Below, one piece after another: positions 1 to 6,465 of a stretch of 35,757 nucleotides of DNA (positions are counted from its first letter, which is position 1; every line of letters begins with the position of its first letter). Below the pieces are notes generated by a model. It had not been told where the DNA came from, made no database searches, and worked only from the letters and a program-made list of their open reading frames with translations. The stretch spans positions 107,644 through 143,400 of the forward strand of contig CANKYV010000001.1 of the NCBI GenBank assembly GCA_947487955.1, given 5' to 3'. Position numbers and translations under genes: made by a program. The DNA is from Alphaproteobacteria bacterium. Lineage in GTDB: Bacteria; Pseudomonadota; Alphaproteobacteria; Paracaedibacterales; CAITNM01.

Positions 1-779
1 AATACAGGTTTTCCCATTACACAAGCTTCACTAGCCATACTAATAGAATCTTCGCACACAACAATTGCATCAACTCCTTTTAGTAAACTAGGGTATGGAT
101 TTTCACTTTTTTGATCCCAAATCCAATAAGATGCTCCTTCTAAGTTTCTTTCAAAAATTTTCAACCATTTAAGTGGTGTGCGACGTGACGGCGTAATAAT
201 TAAATTAATTTTTCCTAAATCAGATTTTTTGTTTGCAAACGCTTTCAAATCGTTTGCCATCTTAATAGCCAAGCTTTCTTCATATACACCATGAATACTA
301 TCTCCTCCTAGTAGAACGCCGACTCTTGGGGAAGAATATTTTTTTAAATATTCCGGAAAAATAAGCTCTTGCGGTTGAATTCCATGAATAGCACCTTGAG
401 TGCAAATAACATTTTTCCCTTCTAACTGATCATGGACAGGAGCCACGACGGCATCAAAGTAAGAAGAGGAAATGCCTGGATCCATTAGAACAATAGTTTT
501 GACCTTGTGTCGCAATGCAAGTGCCACAAGCATCGCTTGACGCCCCGCAGCAACAATAACATCAGGTAATGGTTGTTTTAAATTTTTTATCGCTAAGTTT
601 TTTAAAAATTCAGGCAAAATTATAAATACTTTAGATGGCATCCAACGGCACCAAACAGGCAGTTGAATTGGTTTTTTCTCATAAATTCCAAGCCATTTTG
701 ACGCTAATGCTTCTGCTTGCTTCCAAGTCCCAATCTTCAAGGCATCAACACATACCCAGCAAATATATTTTTTTTTCAT
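1..779 (-). CDS. ELM1-family (DUF1022) protein, 3' end cut by window edge
   Basis: About 259 residues of an open frame are visible, running off the left edge, so the C-terminus is missing. The product begins MKKKYICWVCVDALKIGTWK and contains AAGRQAMLVALALR, a VLMDPGIS segment and VGVLLGGDSIHG, which I recognise as the mitochondrial fission ELM1-like family. This family is common in alphaproteobacteria, has a GT-B-like fold and no settled bacterial function. The ATG lies at 779-777. No strong ribosome binding site precedes it, only a weak GGATGA about 10 bases upstream. The gene is divergent from the T6SS cluster, with a shared 188-base intergenic region. Family call is fairly sure; function is unknown. 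Confidence 0.8.
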   Translation of the reverse strand, partial: MKKKYICWVCVDALKIGTWKQAEALASKWLGIYEKKPIQLPVWCRWMPSKVFIILPEFLKNLAIKNLKQPLPDVIVAAGRQAMLVALALRHKVKTIVLMDPGISSSYFDAVVAPVHDQLEGKNVICTQGAIHGIQPQELIFPEYLKKYSSPRVGVLLGGDSIHGVYEESLAIKMANDLKAFANKKSDLGKINLIITPSRRTPLKWLKIFERNLEGASYWIWDQKSENPYPSLLKGVDAIVVCEDSISMASEACVMGKPV

Positions 780-878
780 TTTTTTCTAAATCATCCGCAA
801 CAATTCAAACATAGAGCCAAATATAATATTCGTCTAGCCGTAATAAAAAACAAATGGTTAAAAAAGTATCTGGATTTT

Positions 879-903
879 AACGAAATTTTAATAAAGTTTC
901 GTT
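879..903. promoter_or_regulatory. Inverted repeat upstream of tssBC
   Basis: AACGAAA (879-885) and TTTCGTT (897-903) form a perfect 7-base inverted repeat around an 11-base AT-rich spacer, in the divergent region between the ELM1-family gene and tssBC. TTTTAA follows the right arm on the plus strand. It could be an operator or a weak leader hairpin. No binding protein can be named. Confidence 0.35.
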
Positions 904-967
904 TTAATGATTGTAAGGATCATTGGGTGAATTGTACCCAAAGCAATGTATAAATGAGGAATAAATT

Positions 968-2896
968 ATGGTCGAAAGTATTCAGCATAAGCTCGACCGG
1001 GTTCGCCCACCACGCGTCCAGATTACTTATGATGTTGAAATTGGTGACGCTATTGAGATGAAAGAGCTACCTTTTGTTGTAGGCATTCTTGCAGATTTAT
1101 CTGGCCATTTAGTTGACCCCCTTCCAGCTTTAAAAGAAAGAAAATTTGTTGAAATTGACCGTGACAATTTTCCTCAAGTTTTAGAGTCTATCAAACCTCG
1201 CTTAGCAATCACTGTCCCATATAAACTAAGCGCAGATAAAACAGAGACCTCGATTGAGTTATTTTTTGCAGCAATTGAAGATTTTGAACCATTAAATATT
1301 GTTAAAAGAGTTGATGATCTAAGCAAATTATACGATTCTCGCTGTCATCTAAAAGACTTAATGAACAAGCTTGATGGCAATGATACACTTTCTGAAATGC
1401 TTTCCGATATTATGGCTGACGCTACAAAACAAAAAGCTTTAGCCGATCAAATTACTGCCGGCTCAGGTGATGATCTTAGTAAACTTTTGACAGATGGGAA
1501 AATGGTTCGTGATGAATCTCAAAAACCAATTGTTCTTAATATCTTGCAGGAATTTTTGAAACAAATTGCAGTACCTGATGAGAATGAGCCAAAAGTACCA
1601 AGTCATTACTTAGCTTACCACATGGACCGAATTGATAATCTTTTAACAAATCAACTCAATGAAATTATGCATCATCCTGATTTCTTAAAGCTAGAAGGTG
1701 CATGGAGAGGATTATCTTACCTAGTATATAAAGCTGAAACAGGCGAGCACTTAAAGTTGAGATTATTAAATCTTACTCGCCAAGAATTGCAAAATGATCT
1801 GGATAAAGCTGTCGAATTTGATCAAAGCCAGTTATTTAAAAAAGTTTATGAAGAAGAATATGGCACTTTCGGTGGACATCCTTATTCTTGTTTAGTTGGT
1901 GACTTTGAATTTGGTAGATCACCGATGGATATGGATTTATTAGAGAAAATTTCTGGTGTTGCAGCTGCTGCACATGCTCCATTCATAAGCGCAGCTCATC
2001 CTATGCTTTTCGATTTAGATAGTTTTGAACATCTAGGAGTTCCTAGAGATTTAAGTAAAGTGATGGATAGTCTAGAGCTGGTAAAGTGGCATAGTTTCAG
2101 AAGCGCACCAGATTCACGTTATGTAAGTTTAGCATTACCTAGAGTACTAATGCGTTTACCATATGGGCCAGACACATGCCCAGTTGAAGGCTTAAACTTT
2201 AAAGAAGATGTCGGCATAGCTGACAGTAAATTTTTCTGCTGGGGTAATGCAGCTTTTGTACTAGCAGAACGGATGTGTAATGCGTTTAGCTTATACCGTT
2301 GGACAGCAGCAATTCGCGGTGTTGAAGGTGGTGGAATTGTTGAAGGACTTCCTCCGTATACCTTTAAAACTCCTGATGGTGATGTTGCATTAAAATGCCC
2401 AACAGAAGTAAGCATTACAGATCGTCGTGAAAAAGAATTAAGTGAAAATGGATTTATTTCTTTGTGTCATTGCAAAGGGACTGATTACGCAGCATTCTTC
2501 GGCGGACAAACATCGCAAAAACCAAAGAAGTATAACCTTGACGATGCTACAGCGAATGCAAATCTTTCCGCGAGACTCCCTTATATAATGGCAGCTTCAC
2601 GGTTTGCTCATTACATCAAAGTTATCATGCGTGACAAAATCGGCAGCTTTATGTCAAAAGATAATGTTTCGCATTATCTAAATACGTGGATTGCGCAGTA
2701 TGTGCTACTAAACGACGGTGCGCCACAAGAAATTAAAGCTAAATACCCGCTTCGTGAAGCGAGGATTGATGTATTTGAGATTCCTGGGCAGCCTGGCTCA
2801 TATACAGCAGTTGCTTATATTAGACCACATTTTCAACTTGAAGATTTAACGGTCTCAATCCGTCTAGTTGCAAAACTACCAGCACCACCTGCATAA
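968..2896 (+). CDS. tssBC: T6SS contractile sheath protein, natural TssB-TssC fusion
   Basis: One uninterrupted 642-residue frame carries both sheath subunits. Residues 1 to about 163 are TssB/VipA-like (RPPRVQITYDVEIGDA, LPFVVGILADLSG, ERKFVEIDRDNF, KPRLAITVP, LNIVKRVDDLSKLYD). Residues about 179 to 642 are TssC/VipB-like (QLNEIMHHPDFLKLEGAWRG, LVGDFEFG, FCWGNAAFVLAERM, EVSITDRREKELSENGF, SARLPYIMAASRFAHYIKV, ending in the RLVAKLPAPPA tail). In the family these are separate proteins of roughly 170 and 490 residues that co-polymerise 1:1 into the sheath that drives the Hcp tube. The join is a short acidic/polar stretch at about 164-178 with no stop or slippery site. A GAGGA ribosome binding site (956-960) fits the ATG. 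Hcp follows 11 bases later. An internal ATG at 1502 (M179) could in principle yield free TssC. Identity is very secure; the fusion is seen directly. Confidence 0.93.
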   Translation: MVESIQHKLDRVRPPRVQITYDVEIGDAIEMKELPFVVGILADLSGHLVDPLPALKERKFVEIDRDNFPQVLESIKPRLAITVPYKLSADKTETSIELFFAAIEDFEPLNIVKRVDDLSKLYDSRCHLKDLMNKLDGNDTLSEMLSDIMADATKQKALADQITAGSGDDLSKLLTDGKMVRDESQKPIVLNILQEFLKQIAVPDENEPKVPSHYLAYHMDRIDNLLTNQLNEIMHHPDFLKLEGAWRGLSYLVYKAETGEHLKLRLLNLTRQELQNDLDKAVEFDQSQLFKKVYEEEYGTFGGHPYSCLVGDFEFGRSPMDMDLLEKISGVAAAAHAPFISAAHPMLFDLDSFEHLGVPRDLSKVMDSLELVKWHSFRSAPDSRYVSLALPRVLMRLPYGPDTCPVEGLNFKEDVGIADSKFFCWGNAAFVLAERMCNAFSLYRWTAAIRGVEGGGIVEGLPPYTFKTPDGDVALKCPTEVSITDRREKELSENGFISLCHCKGTDYAAFFGGQTSQKPKKYNLDDATANANLSARLPYIMAASRFAHYIKVIMRDKIGSFMSKDNVSHYLNTWIAQYVLLNDGAPQEIKAKYPLREARIDVFEIPGQPGSYTAVAYIRPHFQLEDLTVSIRLVAKLPAPPA

Positions 2897-2907
2897 GGAG
2901 ATAAGAT

Positions 2908-3474
2908 ATGTCTGTTTCAATTATGAACATGGATAATGTAACGACAAGAATGGTTACTGACGGAGATGGAGCAAAGTCTTCTTCGGCAGATTTATTCGCC
3001 CAAATTGTTTATTTAGGAAATAAAATTACCAGCAGTCAAGTTACAAGTTATACCGAATGGGCTGTTATTAGTGGTTTAAAGATGAATGTTTGGCGCCATG
3101 AAAGTGGTGATGTATCTAACTCTGCAACCAATTCTTCTGCAATGCTGGGTATGGATGAAATTGAATTTGCTTTACCATGTAGTGATGTTGATATTACAGC
3201 TATACAAGCTATTGCCAATGGTCAAGCAGTAAATATAACGTTTATGAAAACTGGAAATATAAGTTCTCACAGTGTTCCCATTGAAGAATGGGACTTTGCA
3301 AATGTGCAAATTGTAAGCACATTCTTTTTCATCCAATCAGCAGCAACACCTTGTGTTACTATTCGTTTTAAAGCCAAACAAATGCAAATCAAACGATCTG
3401 CTTATGGCGCTGATGGAAAAGCATCCGGACAAAAAGTTTTCCTCATAGACTTTGTAAAAAATACGAGCACGTAA
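2908..3474 (+). CDS. hcp: Divergent Hcp (TssD) tube protein of the T6SS
   Basis: This 188-residue protein would form the hexameric inner tube propelled by the TssBC sheath. It has the Hcp layout: an ADLFAQIVYLGN opening strand, a central EIEFALPCSDVDITAIQAIA segment matching the usual 'sxaL..A...G' helix region, then IRFKAKQMQIKRSAYGADGK, equivalent to the family's terminal strand and DGK turn. It is about 20-30 residues longer than typical Hcp, mostly through an N-terminal polar lead (1-26) and a Ser/Asn-rich insert (about 71-84). Sequence similarity is low, so the call rests on this pattern plus its place between tssBC and tssE. AGGAG lies just before the ATG (ataaggagataagatATG), 11 bases after tssBC. 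Confidence 0.75.
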   Translation: MSVSIMNMDNVTTRMVTDGDGAKSSSADLFAQIVYLGNKITSSQVTSYTEWAVISGLKMNVWRHESGDVSNSATNSSAMLGMDEIEFALPCSDVDITAIQAIANGQAVNITFMKTGNISSHSVPIEEWDFANVQIVSTFFFIQSAATPCVTIRFKAKQMQIKRSAYGADGKASGQKVFLIDFVKNTST

Positions 3475-3496
3475 TCGTAACCTTAGTTTTTTGGAA

Positions 3497-3526
3497 TTGA
3501 TTTTATTGTAAATAAAACTACATAAT
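3497..3526 (+). promoter_or_regulatory. Putative sigma70-type promoter before tssE
   Basis: TTGATT (3497-3502), an 18-base spacer and CATAAT (3521-3526) lie in the 80-base gap between hcp and tssE. This would place a transcription start about 22 bases before the tssE ATG. It would let tssE and the next gene be expressed separately from the sheath and tube genes. Found by eye only. Confidence 0.4.
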
Positions 3527-3554
3527 GGTCGTATTGGCTTCGTTCGTTTGTTAA

Positions 3555-4079
3555 ATGAGCATTTCTGCTAAATCACAAGTTAAGAGTTCTAGTACTTTCT
3601 TAAACAAGCCTGAACCAAAACCTAAAAAGGGTAGCAAACTTCCTTTTTTTGACAGATTGATTGATGATGATCTCGATGCATCAAGAGAACACCCAAAGAA
3701 AATTCTGCTTAATCGCGCACAAGTTCTAGAATCCATTGTTAATGAAGTTTCACGTTTACTAAATACACGCCTTAGCTCTACAGCAAAAATTTACAGCTTC
3801 TATCGTGCTCAAGAGTATGGATTAGGACTACCTTGGATGTATGGAATTCCTGACTTTACGTCTATAGATCCAGCTGATAAAACTCAATGGGTACGCATTA
3901 GTGAACTTTTTGAAAATGCTATTAATTATTTTGAACCACGCCTTCAAAAAGTAAAAGTTTCTCTTGATCACTTTGATGGTCAAAGCCAACGTCTCTACGT
4001 AAGTATACGCGGTCAAGTTGTTATGAAAGAATTTCAGCAACCTGTTGCCTTCGGTGTAGAAATTAGCAACATAAACTAA
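3555..4079 (+). CDS. tssE: T6SS baseplate wedge protein TssE (gp25-like)
   Basis: The 174-residue product matches the TssE/GPW-gp25 family, which sits in the T6SS baseplate and nucleates sheath assembly. Visible landmarks are FFDRLIDDD near the start, ESIVNEVSRLLNTRLSS (the family's LLNTR motif), YGLGLPWMYGIPDFTSI, and the C-terminal RLYVSIRGQVVM strand. The first 28 residues are a polar, lysine-rich lead. The ATG at 3555 has no evident Shine-Dalgarno sequence (preceded by gtttgttaa), but a putative promoter at 3497-3526 lies just upstream. It follows hcp, as in canonical tssB-tssC-hcp-tssE clusters. The usual next genes tssF and tssG are absent. Confidence 0.85.
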   Translation: MSISAKSQVKSSSTFLNKPEPKPKKGSKLPFFDRLIDDDLDASREHPKKILLNRAQVLESIVNEVSRLLNTRLSSTAKIYSFYRAQEYGLGLPWMYGIPDFTSIDPADKTQWVRISELFENAINYFEPRLQKVKVSLDHFDGQSQRLYVSIRGQVVMKEFQQPVAFGVEISNIN

Positions 4080-4094
4080 AATAAGGGGAAAGAT

Positions 4095-4433
4095 ATGGCT
4101 ATTGAAAATATTCAACTACAAATAAAAATTTTGCAACAAAGACTAGATGGATGGCCAGATGAAACCATCAAACTTATGGACGATAAAAGCGAAATTCTCG
4201 CACTAACCGATGCACATTTTAATGCAATAGAAACTGACCTTCAAAAACTTATAGAACAATGCAAAATGCTACCTACAAATGATCAAAATACAGTAACTTC
4301 TTCACTTAAAGAGCTAAAAGATTTTGTACAGCATAAGTTTATTCAAGCTGAGAAAGAGCTTATTGTATTAAAAGGTCAAATGAATCAAGGGCGACACCAC
4401 TTTAAAGCTATTAAAGCTTATACTAGAGCTTAA
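4095..4433 (+). CDS. Small helical protein at the end of the T6SS cluster, FliT/chaperone-like
   Basis: I cannot assign this 112-residue protein with certainty. It is predicted to be almost wholly alpha-helical, rich in Lys, Gln, Glu and Leu with heptad-like spacing (IQLQIKILQQRLDGW, FNAIETDLQKLIEQ, FIQAEKELIVLKGQM). It ends GQMNQGRHHFKAIKAYTRA, which resembles the 'G+xAlxaY' tail of FliT/FlgN-type flagellar chaperones. It starts 15 bases after tssE with a good AAGGGG ribosome binding site, so it is co-expressed with the T6SS genes. A chaperone or assembly accessory for Hcp, sheath or an effector is a reasonable guess from location only. It has no signal peptide, membrane segment or cysteine pair. 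Confidence 0.6.
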   Translation: MAIENIQLQIKILQQRLDGWPDETIKLMDDKSEILALTDAHFNAIETDLQKLIEQCKMLPTNDQNTVTSSLKELKDFVQHKFIQAEKELIVLKGQMNQGRHHFKAIKAYTRA

Positions 4434-4450
4434 ATAATTAAAATTCAAAC

Positions 4451-5707
4451 TCACGCAGCTAAACTAGCAACAAGATCGTCGTAGCTCATAACATGGTCAA
4501 CCAACCCAAGAGTTGTAAGCGTTGGTTTACTTGCTAGTACTGCCTTACATGCTGCTTGAACACTTTGCACACTTACACGATTCAGTTTTTCAAGAATTTC
4601 TTCCATTGGAATTGGACGGTTAAATAAGTGCATTTGTTTTGCTAAACGCTCACAACGATGAGAAGTGCTCTCAAGCCCCATTAAAAGCCCTGCCTGCATT
4701 TGATTTTTTGCACGATTAACTTCTTCATCAGTAATTGTATTTATTGCTTTTTTAAGCTCAGCACACACAACAGGCAACAATTGCTCTACTTCCTTAGGGC
4801 TAGTTCCAGCATAAATTGTCATCATACCAACATCTGTGTAACTGTATTGATCAGCTGAAATTGTATAAACAAGCCCGCGTTTTTCACGAATTTCATGAAA
4901 TAGTCGTGACGCCATCCCTCCGCCTAAAATAGAAGCCAAAATCATGTAATCATAGTAAGCTGGATCAAACATATTAACAGTAGGTAATCCAAGTACTACG
5001 TGCACCTGTTCTAAATCCTTTACTTGCCTAAAATCTCCCCCGACATAATTAGCTGGTAGTGGAGTTTGATCACCTTTATCAGTGATTTTAGTGAAATATT
5101 TATCAACAAGCTCACACAAGTGAGCATGGTCAACACGACCAGCTGCAGAAAATACCATATTTTTTACGCCATAATGACGATCCATATACGCTTTTACAGC
5201 ACTCGGTGTAAGAGATTTAATAATATCTTCTGTACCCAAAGTTGCCCATCCCATAGGATGATCACCGAAACATGTTTCTTGAAAATAATCGAACACAACG
5301 TCGTCTGGTGTGTCGTTTGAACGTCCAATTTCTTGCAATACAACGCCCTGCTCTCGCTCAAATTCAGCAGCATCAAATACAGAGTTTTGTAAAATATCAG
5401 AGAGAATATCCACAGCAAGCTCAACATCTTTACGCAGCACCCTTACATAATAAGCTGTCATTTCGCGAGATGTGTAGGCATTCATGTATCCCCCCACATC
5501 TTCAATAGCCTTTGATATATCTAGTGCCGTACGGTTTGTTGTGCCTTTAAATGCCATGTGTTCCAGCATATGAGCAATTCCATTTTCTGATTTTTTTTCA
5601 TGACGAGTTCCAATATTTAACCATACTCCAAGAGCTACTGTTTCTACATGCTCTATGGTATCGCTAGCAATTCTTAAACCATTTGCAAGCGTTGTTGTTT
5701 TTATCAT
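4451..5707 (-). CDS. M16-family zinc peptidase (processing-peptidase-like)
   Basis: This 418-residue protein is an insulinase/mitochondrial-processing-peptidase-type metalloprotease. It has the inverted zinc motif HMLEHMAFKGTT (HxxEH), then GGYMNAYTSREMTAYYVRV and the downstream EREQGVVLQEIGRSNDTPDD, which supplies the third zinc ligand. The C-terminal half has the substrate-binding repeat (YAGTSPKEVEQLLPVV). Length is normal for single-chain bacterial M16B proteins. I chose the ATG at 5707 rather than a longer frame starting at 5785: it gives the usual start MIKTTTLANGLRIASD and overlaps the upstream stop as ATGA, a coupling signal. It is the last gene of the four-gene minus-strand run and meets the T6SS cluster tail to tail with no clear terminator. 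Confidence 0.9.
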   Translation of the reverse strand: MIKTTTLANGLRIASDTIEHVETVALGVWLNIGTRHEKKSENGIAHMLEHMAFKGTTNRTALDISKAIEDVGGYMNAYTSREMTAYYVRVLRKDVELAVDILSDILQNSVFDAAEFEREQGVVLQEIGRSNDTPDDVVFDYFQETCFGDHPMGWATLGTEDIIKSLTPSAVKAYMDRHYGVKNMVFSAAGRVDHAHLCELVDKYFTKITDKGDQTPLPANYVGGDFRQVKDLEQVHVVLGLPTVNMFDPAYYDYMILASILGGGMASRLFHEIREKRGLVYTISADQYSYTDVGMMTIYAGTSPKEVEQLLPVVCAELKKAINTITDEEVNRAKNQMQAGLLMGLESTSHRCERLAKQMHLFNRPIPMEEILEKLNRVSVQSVQAACKAVLASKPTLTTLGLVDHVMSYDDLVASLAA

Positions 5708-6465
5708 AAATATCCCATACTCTTTCGTGTGTTTTGTTGTATTCTCTCGTCGCCATAATACTCGATCGCCCAACCAGACATACAAATAATGTCGACAGTA
5801 ACAATGAGCTTATCACTGTGAGGATAACGCTTGAAGTACTCAACTTCAACTGCTTTTAAAAATTCCTTTGTAAGTTGCGATTTTGATTTGTTATGCAATA
5901 AGTTTCCTCCCATTGCCTTTATAGCTTTTAAAAGCTCAAACAAGGTACTTACCTTAAAAACATGGCGAGTACGATCGGCAGTTGGCAAATGAAATCCTGC
6001 ACGCTGCATAAGCATGCCAGCATCTTTAGTAGCAACTGTGGGAAAAAAACGAAGATGATGAGGAAGCCTATAAGCTTCTTCTACACTCAAAAAACAATTT
6101 TTTAATTCTGCTAGGCTGTCTTCCCCGATAAAAGCTGCCATAAAAACCCCTCCGGGCTTTAATGCTGCATACCATTGCTTTAATACTCCAGGAATATCAT
6201 TTGTGAGCATTAATGGCCCTGCACTAAAAATAAGGTCAAAGCTGTGATGCTTAAATGGAAGAATCTCTGGATCGATTTCTATAAAGTTATCAGCAACTCT
6301 GCAATGAGTTAATTCATGCAGTACTTTGAATGAAAAATTTCTTGAAAATAGACTTAAACGTTCCTGTAAAGTTTGATTGAGTAAGTTTTGTAGCTCAACA
6401 ACAACTGGATGTTCATAGTGAATTTTATTTTTTAAAAACTTGTTGTCAAAAATGTTAGGCAACAC
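5704..6465 (-). CDS. NDUFAF5/BioC-like methyltransferase homologue lacking the SAM-binding core
   Basis: The 253-residue product matches the alphaproteobacterial NDUFAF5-like family: IFDNKFLK at the start, ILPFKHHSFDLIFSAGPLML, ALKPGGVFMAAFIGEDSL, DAGMLMQRAGFHLPTAD and VDIICMSGWA. NDUFAF5 hydroxylates an arginine of a complex I subunit; BioC methylates malonyl-ACP. Here the glycine-rich motif I (LDLGxGxG) is missing: between FSFKVLHE (about 45-52) and EIDPEILPF there are only about a dozen residues, where relatives have about 35-40. The usual SQQKPLxPGSA tail is also replaced. The frame is intact, so it is either a pseudoenzyme or a decaying gene. It starts with GTG inside the end of the RND gene (11-base overlap) and overlaps the M16 gene by 4 bases. 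Confidence 0.72.
   Translation of the reverse strand: MLPNIFDNKFLKNKIHYEHPVVVELQNLLNQTLQERLSLFSRNFSFKVLHELTHCRVADNFIEIDPEILPFKHHSFDLIFSAGPLMLTNDIPGVLKQWYAALKPGGVFMAAFIGEDSLAELKNCFLSVEEAYRLPHHLRFFPTVATKDAGMLMQRAGFHLPTADRTRHVFKVSTLFELLKAIKAMGGNLLHNKSKSQLTKEFLKAVEVEYFKRYPHSDKLIVTVDIICMSGWAIEYYGDERIQQNTRKSMGYL

Noticed and set aside
717-953. 78-residue frame on the plus strand upstream of tssBC
   Set aside because: It overlaps the 5' end of the well-supported ELM1-family gene on the other strand, and has low-complexity composition and no ribosome binding site.
1502-2896. Separate TssC translated from the internal ATG at M179
   Set aside because: Possible, but the only nearby SD-like bases (TGGGA) are too close to the ATG. 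The fused frame has its own good GAGGA, so I list only the fusion.
968-4433. Phage tail or tailocin instead of T6SS
   Set aside because: The sheath and Hcp sequences are of TssB/TssC/Hcp type, and no baseplate spike, tape measure, lysis or capsid genes are near.
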